DNA from: Desulfosporosinus sp.
GTDB taxonomy: Bacteria > Bacillota > Desulfitobacteriia > Desulfitobacteriales > Desulfitobacteriaceae
Length of the DNA stretch: 64,000 nt
Reading direction: 5' to 3'
Assembly (NCBI GenBank): GCA_020692355.1
Contig: JAIMKP010000002.1
Coordinates: 59,248 to 123,247 of the forward strand
Below are positions 9,103 through 17,439 of the stretch, in pieces. The position numbers and the translations under genes were made by a program. Numbering within the stretch: position 1 is the stretch's first letter; every line of letters starts with the position of its first letter. The notes under the pieces are model-generated. The model was given only the letters and a program-made list of their open reading frames with translations, did no database searches and was not told the origin of the DNA.

Positions 9103-9897
9103 CTACATGCGCTTCCCTTCACGTTCCTGGTACTTGCGCAAGCGAATATCCTGTTCACAGGTCAGGCGAAACACGCGGGACATCTGTACCAAGCGGGAAG
9201 TTGTCCTTTCACCCAAATACTCTTCCATCTCCTGCAGGCTTAAATTGGTAGTGATCACCGTGGGGAGCTGTTCATTCAGTCGATAATTGATGATGGTGTA
9301 AAGGCGGTTGCGTGCCCATTCTGTATAGTTATGTGCCCCTAAGTCATCCAGGATCAAAATCGGAATACTCCTGGCCGTGTCCAACAAATCCAATTCTGTG
9401 GCTTCCCCGCGCCGGTCATATGTCCCCCTAAGCTCGTCCAGAAGATCCGGCACTATGAGAAATAGGACTTGACGCTCCTTTTCCGTGAGAGCATTGGCAA
9501 TCGCGGCTGCCAAAAAGGTTTTGCCCGAACCGACTGAACCAGTAAACAAAAGACCGAGGCCATACTGGTTCGACAAACAACTCGCGACAAAGGCCTGAGC
9601 GGCCGCCAACGCGCGCTGGGCATTCTCGCGATGCTCTGGCGGATCATAATAGCCGATGTCGAACCCTTCAAAGCGGCATTGGATCAGGCTACGAGCAATA
9701 CGAGCATGACGAAAACGGTTCTCTAGTTTCTTCTGATTCATGCAGGTACAGGGACGCGCAACTTCCCCATCAAAAATAATCCCCCGGTCTTGGCAAAACG
9801 AACAACGATACCGCTCAGGTTCGGGGGGAGGACTGCCGCCAGAAGGCTTAGGCTGGGGGATTGACGTCTCCTCTAACAACTCCTTGATACTTTTCAT
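9103..9897 (-). CDS. DnaI/DnaC-like helicase-loader ATPase
   Basis: A 264-residue AAA+ protein. A cysteine cluster lies at the N-terminus (CSFCQDRGIIF, then PCTCMNQ, about 30-55), as in the zinc-binding region of DnaI. The ATPase core has Walker A FTGSVGSGKTFLA at about 120 and Walker B ILILDDLGAHNYTEW at about 180, then the arginine-finger region RLYTIINYRLNEQLP. In Bacillus the DnaI protein loads the replicative helicase DnaC at the origin and at stalled forks. The ATG has AAGGAG eight bases upstream. It lies 18 bases behind a DnaD-like gene, and this pairing supports a replication-restart role rather than an IstB transposition role. Confidence 0.85.
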   Translation of the reverse strand: MKSIKELLEETSIPQPKPSGGSPPPEPERYRCSFCQDRGIIFDGEVARPCTCMNQKKLENRFRHARIARSLIQCRFEGFDIGYYDPPEHRENAQRALAAAQAFVASCLSNQYGLGLLFTGSVGSGKTFLAAAIANALTEKERQVLFLIVPDLLDELRGTYDRRGEATELDLLDTARSIPILILDDLGAHNYTEWARNRLYTIINYRLNEQLPTVITTNLSLQEMEEYLGERTTSRLVQMSRVFRLTCEQDIRLRKYQEREGKRM

Positions 9898-9915
9898 AGT
9901 ACTTCTCCTTATGCA

Positions 9916-10686
9916 CTATAGATAAAAATCTTCATACTTGTCCGGTTTGCTCGGCGAGGGTTTCTTCGCCCGGCGTTTAGGCTTTGTTTCCTGCCGAGAT
10001 TGAAAATATTCATCATCGGCCTCAACCTCTGCCTGTGTGCGCAGCCCTTTCTTATCCCATTCCCGTAAGATGGAATCCAAATAGCGGAAACTCCGAATCC
10101 CGGCGGCAACGCCGCGCCGCAGGGATTCAATAATCAATTCCTGAGAAAAATGAGAATCCAGCCAAGTCTGTAAATGCTCGCATTCAATGGCAGTCAACGG
10201 CCTCCCGAGTTCCTGTTCAAATGCAGCCACGAGCGGATCCAAAGCAGAGCGCTGAAGATTATTGGCCAGCGGATCCGTTCGTCCAGGCACTTGCTGCTGT
10301 TGCCCTTTTTGAAACGCATACTGTTTAACCCCTTCAATGGCCCATTGTTCAACTAACTTATCAATTAACCCAAGAATGCTGTAAGAATAGGACCACTTGT
10401 GTTCAGCTGCATTCCAGCTCTTATCAATGGAGAGCAAGCCTCGCTCAACTAGACGCCCAATCATCTCTTCAATGTCCTCCGTCGAAGCCTGCATATACTG
10501 CCCTAATTGAGCAACCTGAGGGTAGGGATTTTCCTCCATCCAGCTTTGTATATGGATTACGAGCATCATTTCTTGCTCGGTCAACCCAATAGAAGCATAG
10601 TGTTTCAACAAATATTTGGGTACTGACACCGAACCTGAAAAGGAAAGAGCCTGTGTAAAGCTCCCGTAGATATCTATTTTATTCAT
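9916..10686 (-). CDS. DnaD-like replication initiation protein
   Basis: A 256-residue protein. The N-terminal half is a winged-helix module (SVSVPKYLLKHYASIGL, then QEMMLVIHIQSW), and the C-terminal half has the DnaD/DnaB-type domain ending in EQELGRPLTAIECEHLQTW and ITESLRRGVAAG-like helices with a YLDSILREW motif, followed by a Lys-rich tail. DnaD remodels origin DNA and works with the helicase loader. The start chosen is ATG at 10686 with AGGAGTGGAG just upstream; an upstream in-frame start at 10785 has no ribosome site. It is followed 18 bases later by the DnaI-like gene. Confidence 0.85.
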   Translation of the reverse strand: MNKIDIYGSFTQALSFSGSVSVPKYLLKHYASIGLTEQEMMLVIHIQSWMEENPYPQVAQLGQYMQASTEDIEEMIGRLVERGLLSIDKSWNAAEHKWSYSYSILGLIDKLVEQWAIEGVKQYAFQKGQQQQVPGRTDPLANNLQRSALDPLVAAFEQELGRPLTAIECEHLQTWLDSHFSQELIIESLRRGVAAGIRSFRYLDSILREWDKKGLRTQAEVEADDEYFQSRQETKPKRRAKKPSPSKPDKYEDFYL

Positions 10687-10874
10687 GGCTCCACTCCTAT
10701 GATACGAAAAATAACCATCTTTTGATCCATTTATTTTTGTAAGAATTTGCAACAAAGCCGGTCTGTTGTAAACTTTCAGGCACATTAAGCTTAAAAATGC
10801 GGATAAGGACAGGAATTTCGCGTAATATTACCCATTTTATGGAAGGAATTAAGTGTTCCCATCGCGTATTTTTA

Positions 10875-10960
10875 GATAAAGAAAACTTGGTTTGCGCCAA
10901 GCCTTAGCGCAGACGGAAGCCTTAGTTGCACTTATGCACCCACAAACGTATACTTTCTGA
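10875..10960. repeat. Dispersed intergenic repeat, short copy
   Basis: An 86-bp element starting GATAAAGAAAACT and ending TATACTTTCTGA. Its last 47 bases match 63556-63602 at 43 of 47 positions, and its first 13 bases match 63448-63460 at 13 of 13. It contains a hairpin CTTGG-TTTGCG-CCAAG (10886-10901) that on the minus strand is followed by TTTTCTTT, like a terminator. The remainder of the 300-bp stretch 10687-10987 shows no gene. Confidence 0.85.
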
Positions 10961-10987
10961 TATGCCTAGAAAATTGGAGGTGGCTTT

Positions 10988-11578
10988 ATGGAAAACCAGC
11001 AGGAATTAGTTCATCTGATCGAAAGAACGCATGCGCATCCCGCTCTTGGCTTAAAACATTGTCTCCGTGTCTACTACCTAGCCAAAGAGCTTGGACAAAA
11101 CCTGACCCTCGATGAGGAAATTCTCTACCTCTCGTCCATTCTGCACGATATCGGCAAATACCCTGGCTATGCCCTACCCAACGTCGATCACGCCCTGCGC
11201 TCGAAAGGAGTTGCCGGCAATATCCTGCAGAAAATGATGTACTCACCAACCAAGATACCCAAAATCCTGGATGCAATCGAATCACACATGTACTACTCTG
11301 AACCGGGTCGCAGCGATGAAGCGGTTTACCTTCGCGATTCAGATATCTTAGACAATCTTGGCAACATCGGCCTCATGCGCCTGTTTAGCTTAGTCGGACA
11401 GGATGAGTTGCTACAAACTCCAGAAGATGCAATCCAACGTGCCCGAACCTTTGCTGAAGCCCTACCCAACAAAGTCTACACCAAACCTGGACGCAGGATG
11501 GCTGTCAAACGCCGGGAAGAGATCCTCCGGTTTTTAGCAGGACTGCGTCGCCAAACATCTGAGTACGCCTGGATATAA
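10988..11578 (+). CDS. HD-domain phosphohydrolase
   Basis: A 196-residue protein of the HD superfamily. The metal-binding motif set is H-x3-GLKHCLRVYYLAKEL at about residues 18-35, HDIGKYPG at about 53-60 (the HD doublet), a His in IESHMYYSE at about 97, and DSDILDNLG at about 118 supplying the last Asp. Proteins of this size act as phosphatases or phosphodiesterases on nucleotides or other small phosphates; the substrate cannot be assigned. ATG has GGAGGTGG eight bases upstream. It is a single gene that meets the beta-CASP nuclease gene tail to tail with one base between. Confidence 0.82.
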   Translation: MENQQELVHLIERTHAHPALGLKHCLRVYYLAKELGQNLTLDEEILYLSSILHDIGKYPGYALPNVDHALRSKGVAGNILQKMMYSPTKIPKILDAIESHMYYSEPGRSDEAVYLRDSDILDNLGNIGLMRLFSLVGQDELLQTPEDAIQRARTFAEALPNKVYTKPGRRMAVKRREEILRFLAGLRRQTSEYAWI

Positions 11579-11579
11579 C

Positions 11580-13295
11580 TCAGCGTTTGCGCTCATGGGC
11601 GATGTTTTCCAGCCATTGGGTCATGATATCCAATACTTGAATCACACGCTCCTCATTACGCATCCTTTGTCCTTCATCCACTAATTCTTTCAAACGATGT
11701 CGTAAACGAATATACGCTCGATTGACTTGAGCCTTCGACCCTCTCCGCTCCGTTCCTCTCGACTTGATTCGGGTTGGCAAGGGAATGATCGGAGCGCTGT
11801 CCGTTACAAGTTTGGGTCTTGCACCCTCAATGCGTACAGGTTCCGCCACAGGATTTTCAAGATGCAACCAAGCCCGCTCAGGGGCATGCCGGAGAATCCC
11901 CTCTGGACCAAATTCAAATTGTTCTCCCAAACTAGGAATCAGCGGCTTAATCCCAAACATTTCTTCAACTAAGGCCGCAAAGGCGTCCTGGGCCTCCGGC
12001 TCCCCGTGTACCAGAATAATCTGCTCTGCCTTCTTCCCCAAAGTTGAAAGCCAATGGATAAGTTCCTTCTGATCAGCATGAGCCGAAAACCCATCAATGC
12101 GTTCAATATGGGCCCTAACCGCCACCTTTTCCCCGTGAATCGTGACCTGCTCTGCACCATCCAAGAGGAAACGCCCAAGGGTTCCCTCAGCCTGGTAACC
12201 GACGAACAAGACCGTGGCATTTTCACGCCAAAGATTGTGTTTGAGATGGTGCTTGATCCGACCTGCATCCGCCATGCCGCTCGCGGCGATAATGATCGCT
12301 CCCTGAACTTCGTTTAAGGCTATCGATTCCTCTGCAGTCTGACTAAAATGTACATTGGACATGGCCAGCGGATTTCCGCCCTGCGCAATCATGTCCTTGG
12401 TTTCCTTATCAAAAAATGCCATATCCTCCTGAAAGATCTTCGTGGCTGCGATGGCCAGCGGACTGTCAATATAAATGGGCAGGGCGGGAATTTCTTTGCT
12501 TTCTTGAAGCCTGCTTATATAAAATAATAGGTCTTGCGTCCGTTCAACGGCGAAGGCGGGAATGATCAAGTTGCCACCCGCCGCATGCGCCTCACGAATG
12601 ATCGCTGCCAATTGGCTTTGGCGGTCGCCTTGCCCGTCGTGAAGCCTATTACCATACGTCGTCTCCATAAGCACGACTTGAGCATCCGAAAGAATGCTCG
12701 GATCCTCAATATACGGCTGATTGGGATTACCAATATCCCCGGAAAAAACAAAGGTCTTCTCAAAATTCTGTTCTTTAACCGATAGCAGCACATGGGCTGA
12801 ACCCAAAATATGCCCCGCATTCTGAAACTGAAAAGAGAGCGATGAATTTAAGGACACAACCTGACCATAGCCAGTGGTCTGGAAGTACGGGATCACCCGT
12901 CGGGCATCTTCGGATGTATAGATCGGACTTAGCGGCGGTAGGCCAGCCCGTCCCCGTTTTCGGTTCTTCCGTTCAACCTCCATCTCCTGGATGTGGCCGC
13001 TGTCAGGCAGCATGATTGAGCAAAGTTTAGCTGTTTCGGGAGTTGCCCAAATCGCCCCTTTGAACCCGAGTTTAGCCAGTTTCGGTAAAAGCCCCGAATG
13101 GTCTATATGAGCATGAGTGAGAAGCACCGCGTCAATGCTTCCAGGTTCATAGGGGAAATCCCTGTAATTTAGTTCCTTTAAGGCTTTTGAGCCTTGAAAC
13201 ATGCCGCAATCGACCATTAATCGATACCCATTCGATTCGATCAAATAGGATGAACCTGTCACAACTTGGGCTGCCCCCAAAAAGCTAATCTTCAT
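11580..13295 (-). CDS. Beta-CASP metallo-beta-lactamase ribonuclease (CPSF/Ysh1-like)
   Basis: A 571-residue protein. Motifs of the metallo-beta-lactamase fold appear in order: THAHIDHSG at about 55, the His in AGHILGSAH at about 160, VFSGDIG at about 185, and the later His in GFSAHADQ. Between them lies the beta-CASP cap with the motif-A Asp (YIDSPLA region) and ASGMADAGR. This family, related to the archaeal and eukaryotic CPSF73 group, contains RNA exo- and endonucleases; bacterial members process or degrade RNA. The last 100 residues are a basic, Arg-rich extension that is not part of the core and may bind RNA. ATG follows GGAGGTC by seven bases. It is probably monocistronic. Confidence 0.88.
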   Translation of the reverse strand: MKISFLGAAQVVTGSSYLIESNGYRLMVDCGMFQGSKALKELNYRDFPYEPGSIDAVLLTHAHIDHSGLLPKLAKLGFKGAIWATPETAKLCSIMLPDSGHIQEMEVERKNRKRGRAGLPPLSPIYTSEDARRVIPYFQTTGYGQVVSLNSSLSFQFQNAGHILGSAHVLLSVKEQNFEKTFVFSGDIGNPNQPYIEDPSILSDAQVVLMETTYGNRLHDGQGDRQSQLAAIIREAHAAGGNLIIPAFAVERTQDLLFYISRLQESKEIPALPIYIDSPLAIAATKIFQEDMAFFDKETKDMIAQGGNPLAMSNVHFSQTAEESIALNEVQGAIIIAASGMADAGRIKHHLKHNLWRENATVLFVGYQAEGTLGRFLLDGAEQVTIHGEKVAVRAHIERIDGFSAHADQKELIHWLSTLGKKAEQIILVHGEPEAQDAFAALVEEMFGIKPLIPSLGEQFEFGPEGILRHAPERAWLHLENPVAEPVRIEGARPKLVTDSAPIIPLPTRIKSRGTERRGSKAQVNRAYIRLRHRLKELVDEGQRMRNEERVIQVLDIMTQWLENIAHERKR

Positions 13296-13333
13296 TAAAC
13301 GACCTCCGTCTTAGGCTATCTTGCCTAGATACT

Positions 13334-13972
13334 TTAATCCAAATGGACAAGCTTTAGTTTAACCGCCTTTAAGGCAGCTTGCGTACGATCTTCGACATTG
13401 AGTTTGCGGAAAATACTGGATAAGTGATTTTTTACCGTTTTCTCGCTGATGAACAGGGCTTGCCCGACCTCCCGGTTCGAGGCACCCTTCACAACATAAG
13501 CCACTATCTCCAATTCGCGTTCACTGAGCCCGTATGTCTCTCTGGCGGGGCTGGAGTGGGATAATTGCCCTAAAAGCTTTCCAGTAACGATGGGAGACAA
13601 GATTGACTCACCGGCATGTACTTTCCGGATCGACTCGACTAAGGTTTTCGGTTCGACATCTTTTAAAAGATACCCTGCCACTCCCAACTGCAAAACCTCA
13701 AAGATCTTCTCATCTGAATCATCGACGGTAAGCACAAGAATCCCGATCTGGGGCCATTCCCTGCGAATCACCCGACATGCTTCCAAACCATTGACCCCCG
13801 GCATGTTCAAATCCATGAGCAGGACATCAAAAGCTTGATTACGAGCAACGTTGATCGCCCCTTGACCATCCCCAACTTCTTGGATCACTGACATATCCGT
13901 TTCGAATTCAAGAATCCTGCGTAATCCCTCCCTAAGAAGCGGGTGGTCATCCGCAATAACGATACTTATCAT
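13334..13972 (-). CDS. degU: NarL/LuxR-family response regulator, DegU-like
   Basis: A 212-residue response regulator. The receiver domain has the acidic pair ADDHPLLR at residues 7-14, phosphoacceptor Asp54 in LLMDLNMPG, Thr in VLTVDD and Lys in YLLKDVEPK. The C-terminal LuxR-type helix-turn-helix reads LSERELEIVAYVVKGASNREV and EKTVKNHLSSIFRKL. It lies directly behind a DegS-type kinase gene, with no gap between stop and start, so the two form a two-component pair acting on transcription. In Bacillus DegU controls exoenzymes, competence and motility; the targets here are unknown. Confidence 0.92.
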   Translation of the reverse strand: MISIVIADDHPLLREGLRRILEFETDMSVIQEVGDGQGAINVARNQAFDVLLMDLNMPGVNGLEACRVIRREWPQIGILVLTVDDSDEKIFEVLQLGVAGYLLKDVEPKTLVESIRKVHAGESILSPIVTGKLLGQLSHSSPARETYGLSERELEIVAYVVKGASNREVGQALFISEKTVKNHLSSIFRKLNVEDRTQAALKAVKLKLVHLD

Positions 13973-15103
13973 TCATTTCCCTCCCTCCAGCTTAAACCCG
14001 AACTTAACCGTGGTACCTTTTCCAGGAGAGGAGTGAATGGAAAAACGCCCGGAGAACATTTCTATCCGTTCCCTCATGCCTATTAAGCCGAAATGCTCCC
14101 CAGGTTTCTCCAATGCTTCGGCGACATTGAATCCCTGGCCGTAATCTTTGATCAGAGCCTCTACCCCGTTATCCAGAAACTGTAAGACAACGAGCGCCCG
14201 ATCGGTGTGGGCATGTTTCGCAGCATTCGTTACACATTCTTGGATTAGACGGAATAATGTCACTTCCATCGTGCGCTGCAGCCGTTTTTCCCGGCCTTCA
14301 ACCCGCAATTCGCTCACAATGCCATACCTGTTTTGGAAGTCCTCCAGGTATTTGGTCATCGCTGGAACAAGACCCAAATCATCGAGGGCCATCGGGCGCA
14401 GATCAAAGATGATCCGCCGGATATCCTGTAGGTTGGAGCGAACCAGGTTTTTTAAATCCCTAAGTTCTGTTTTGGCTCTGCTGGGATCCAAGTCAAACAG
14501 TTTCTCAGCGATCTCTAAGCGCAGGACAATATTGGCCAAAGTCTGCGCCGGTCCATCGTGAATGTCGCGAGCAATCCTGCGCCTCTCTTCTTCCTGGGCC
14601 TTGATGATGCGTAGGCCGATCTCTTGCCGTTGTTCACTGCTTAAGGATTGCGAAATCTCCTTGATCCCACCCTGCAGAAGGTTAATCGCAATGCCCACTT
14701 GAGTCATGAGATTCTCCGCACGTTCGATCGTGGCAGACATCTGCCGCAAAGAGCGCTCGATCTCGTCCCGCCGCGTTCTAAATTGTACTTCTTTGGCCTG
14801 CAGCAATTGCAAACGGACCTGTGAATTTTTAGCCGCTTCATAGGCATCCATCATTTCCGTTTCTGAATGTTTTTGATGGTCGCGGCTAACCTCCATCAAG
14901 CGTTGCCGAGCACGCCGTTCTAATTTATGCTGTTTGTCAACTTCAACAATGGTCTCAGCAATATCAATGCGTAGTTGGGCCAGCTCCTGTGTCAAACGCT
15001 GAGTCTCCATCCGGGTCGTCTCAGCGATGCAGAAGATCTCTTCTTTGCCCGTCTCTATGACGTTTAAGGTATTCTTTAAGATTTCCTCTATGCGGTCAGC
15101 CAC
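13973..15103 (-). CDS. degS: Cytoplasmic sensor histidine kinase, DegS-like
   Basis: A 376-residue kinase with no membrane segment. The first 150 residues are a long coiled coil (Gln, Glu, Arg rich) as in the DegS sensor domain. The HisKA_3 motif RDIHDGPAQTLANIVLRL has His182 as phosphorylation site, and the HATPase region shows NAAKHAH (N box), DYGQGFN (G1) and HFGLIGMRERIE with GKGTTVKF. I prefer a GTG start at 15103, which has GAGGGA ahead; the longer TTG at 15124 has no site. It phosphorylates the adjacent DegU-like regulator. Sensing is presumably cytoplasmic because no transmembrane helix is present. Confidence 0.92.
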   Translation of the reverse strand: MADRIEEILKNTLNVIETGKEEIFCIAETTRMETQRLTQELAQLRIDIAETIVEVDKQHKLERRARQRLMEVSRDHQKHSETEMMDAYEAAKNSQVRLQLLQAKEVQFRTRRDEIERSLRQMSATIERAENLMTQVGIAINLLQGGIKEISQSLSSEQRQEIGLRIIKAQEEERRRIARDIHDGPAQTLANIVLRLEIAEKLFDLDPSRAKTELRDLKNLVRSNLQDIRRIIFDLRPMALDDLGLVPAMTKYLEDFQNRYGIVSELRVEGREKRLQRTMEVTLFRLIQECVTNAAKHAHTDRALVVLQFLDNGVEALIKDYGQGFNVAEALEKPGEHFGLIGMRERIEMFSGRFSIHSSPGKGTTVKFGFKLEGGK

Positions 15104-15157
15104 CGTATGTCCCTCGCAATTCAACGTTCTTGCTAGGATGTATTCGACATCTATCCG

Positions 15158-16264
15158 CTAATTTCCTACTTTGAATTCAGAAAAACGGGCTAAACGGATA
15201 AAACGTTCCATCCTTCGGGGAAATGCTAAATCATCCGGTGTACAGACAACGATGTGCCAGCCCTCAGTCTCTAGTTTGGACACGGGCGGCTTCTCCTCGC
15301 TCAAGACATAAATCAAGACATCCTCGACCTGGGCTAAAAAACGGTGTCCTGCCAGGACAAAGTCCCAGCGTACCGAGCTTTTAGGAAATTCCTTTTTGAA
15401 TACATAGCTCAGTCGGGTAGCTTCTGGCGGCATCCCGCCAGGACGCGACACCCCTCGAGGCAGATGTTCCTGCTTTTCTCCGGATCGGCTTGGCATCCGG
15501 ACAACCGGCATCTCGGTCTTATTCTTACTCAGCTTATCCGTCGCCTTATCCGTTAGCTTTTCCGTTAGCTTTTCGCTTGGATTTTCACTAACATTCTGCG
15601 CTGCGGTATTCCCTGACTTCGCAGCAACCTTTTCGCTAGGCTCCTCGATGGGCTTCTCTGCCACTTTACCCTGTGCACCTTCGCCCACTTCTCTGGGCAT
15701 GTCTCCATGTTCTTCACCAGTACCAGAGACAAGGCCAGAAACATCCGCTGTTAGGGTGCTCAGAGTCTTCTTCACAAGTGGATCAGGTAGCGCCAGATCA
15801 TCAAGTGAGGATGTTTGCCCGGAGCGCATATGCGGACGCAGTGCAATACGTCCATCCGGGACTTCCGAAGCCAAGACCGGGATGCGCCCTCCAACCAAAA
15901 GGACTCGGGCACTAGCTTGGACTGCCATGGGCTCCTTCTCCTCACTCTCCGACGCTTGAGCTGGTCGAGCCTGCAGAACCTGGGTTCCCTCCAGAATCAT
16001 CTGCTGCATGAGCCAAGGAAAATTAGGAAAATTCTCGATCACTCGCCGATCCGGCAGCCGTTGTTCAACGAGCTGAGTTAAGCCTTCTGCCAGGTATTCG
16101 GTATCGAGAGACACGCTGAGCAAGACTTGAGCCGCTTTTTCTACTGCCTGGATCCCTTTGGCGAACTCGGCGTCCGCATCCTTACCTACCAGTAAAGATG
16201 TCGTAAACAATTTCTCGACGATCAGATCAATAAGTTCCTGGATCCGGGGGTTTTCCGCTTCCAT
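15158..16264 (-). CDS. Hypothetical protein with a repetitive central linker
   Basis: A 368-residue protein that I do not recognise. The N-terminal 110 residues are helical (LIDLIVEKLFTTSLLVGKDA). A central, low-complexity, charged region of about 130 residues contains imperfect repeats of the form EKLTEKLTDKATDKLSKNK plus several Pro/Ser/Gly-rich parts. The C-terminal 85 residues look like a compact alpha/beta domain (SVRWDFVLAGHRFLAQVEDV to HIVVCTPDDLAFPRRMERFI). There is no signal peptide or membrane helix. ATG has GGAGGTGG seven bases upstream. It lies between the acs/hdr operon and degSU on the same strand and 54 bases upstream of degS, so it might be co-transcribed with degSU. Confidence 0.65.
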   Translation of the reverse strand: MEAENPRIQELIDLIVEKLFTTSLLVGKDADAEFAKGIQAVEKAAQVLLSVSLDTEYLAEGLTQLVEQRLPDRRVIENFPNFPWLMQQMILEGTQVLQARPAQASESEEKEPMAVQASARVLLVGGRIPVLASEVPDGRIALRPHMRSGQTSSLDDLALPDPLVKKTLSTLTADVSGLVSGTGEEHGDMPREVGEGAQGKVAEKPIEEPSEKVAAKSGNTAAQNVSENPSEKLTEKLTDKATDKLSKNKTEMPVVRMPSRSGEKQEHLPRGVSRPGGMPPEATRLSYVFKKEFPKSSVRWDFVLAGHRFLAQVEDVLIYVLSEEKPPVSKLETEGWHIVVCTPDDLAFPRRMERFIRLARFSEFKVGN

Positions 16265-16328
16265 TGTTTGTCCACCTCCAAGCGATACTTCTCTTGGATA
16301 GCTATGCTTTTTGTCCAGTACCTATGTC

Positions 16329-16365
16329 AAAAAACCTCCCCCCGTGTGAGCATCACAGTGAAAGG
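16329..16365 (-). terminator. Probable terminator of the acs-hdr operon
   Basis: Immediately past the stop of the last HdrA-like gene, the minus strand forms an imperfect stem (CCTTTC with GGGAGG around an inner TGTGA-TGC-TCACA hairpin) followed by six T. Confidence 0.6.
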
Positions 16366-16367
16366 CT

Positions 16368-17411
16368 TTAAAGTGAGCTGAGGCGCTGTAAAAAGCGTAA
16401 CATCTGTCCAGAAGCGGCTTTTGCGTGGGCGATGCTTTGCGGGATGTCTTTTGGTCCTTGACACGCCCCCGCCACAAAGACTCCGGCTTGGCTGGTACCC
16501 ATCTCCGTTTGGGCATAGAAACCATCCCGGTTCCTTTCCAACTGCAAACCAACGATTTCCTCAAGCTGATCCTCTGGAGGGATCATTCCCGTGGCCAAAA
16601 CTAACCAGTCAAATTCGTCTTCATGCACGGTTCCTTGAAAGGTATTCGGATAGCGTACGGTCACCTTTCCTTTTGGGTAACCTAACACCTTGGCGGGCAG
16701 CCCGCGCACATATTCTATGTTGGCTGCATCCTGCATGTGATTCCAGAATCTAACCTTGCCAAAGGACTGCCTGTCTTGATAAAAAACCCGGATGTGAGCT
16801 TCTGGAAAAAGGAAGTGCAATTTTAGGGTCAGGTGAACCGTATTCGCACAACATACCCGTGAACAATAACTTCGGCCTGTCGCCTGACCCCGGCTACCGA
16901 AACACTGCACAAAGCCAATGCGTTCTGGTTTTGGGACTCGTTCAGCCGAAAACTGTCTCAGGAAAAATTCGAGTTCATAGGCTGTCATTACATTGGCATA
17001 AAGACCGTACCCGAATTCCCCCTGATATTTCGGACGATAGACTTCAAACCCTGTCGCTATAAGAAGGGCTTGAACCTCTAAGGTTGTTTCTGCCCCCAAA
17101 TCCAAGCGTGTGTCATTTAATAAACGAACAGAAGCCTTAAAATCCCCAGGCTTGCCAGACACGCCCGTGATCATACTGAACGGCAACAGACGAACGTTCG
17201 GATGATGCTCGACTTGATTGCGGATTTGATACGCGAGGCAGGCGGAACACTTTTGACAGGTTTCTGTCCGTTTGCAGCTATACTGAAAAGCCTTACCGCC
17301 AATTTCTTTTTCTTTCTCGATAAGATACACTTCACATCCGGCATTGGCCAAATCTAAAGTTGCACTCATTCCTGCAACTCCGGCTCCTAGCACCAAAACC
17401 TTTCCGATCAT
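16368..17411 (-). CDS. HdrA-like FAD-dependent oxidoreductase
   Basis: A 347-residue flavoprotein related to heterodisulfide reductase subunit A. It begins with the FAD-binding VLVLGAGVAGMSATLDLANAG, followed by the HdrA signature around IGGKAFQYSC and a cysteine cluster CQKCSACL (about 52-59), and has further Cys in RSYCSRVCC at about 195. The second dinucleotide fold and the C-terminal GVFVAGACQGPKDIPQSI motif complete the HdrA core. It lacks the C-terminal ferredoxin domains of full HdrA; those are in the preceding gene, so the two together may equal one HdrA plus MvhD. It is the last gene of the acs operon, 28 bases behind its partner. A role in electron transfer or bifurcation for the acetyl-CoA pathway is inferred. 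Confidence 0.8.
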   Translation of the reverse strand: MIGKVLVLGAGVAGMSATLDLANAGCEVYLIEKEKEIGGKAFQYSCKRTETCQKCSACLAYQIRNQVEHHPNVRLLPFSMITGVSGKPGDFKASVRLLNDTRLDLGAETTLEVQALLIATGFEVYRPKYQGEFGYGLYANVMTAYELEFFLRQFSAERVPKPERIGFVQCFGSRGQATGRSYCSRVCCANTVHLTLKLHFLFPEAHIRVFYQDRQSFGKVRFWNHMQDAANIEYVRGLPAKVLGYPKGKVTVRYPNTFQGTVHEDEFDWLVLATGMIPPEDQLEEIVGLQLERNRDGFYAQTEMGTSQAGVFVAGACQGPKDIPQSIAHAKAASGQMLRFLQRLSSL

Positions 17412-17439
17412 CCTGTCACCGCCTCAACTTGACAATCCT

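Noticed and set aside
9103..9897. DnaI-like gene as an IstB transposition helper
   Set aside because: It has the DnaI-type N-terminal cysteine cluster, lies in an operon with a DnaD-like gene, and no istA or inverted ends are nearby.
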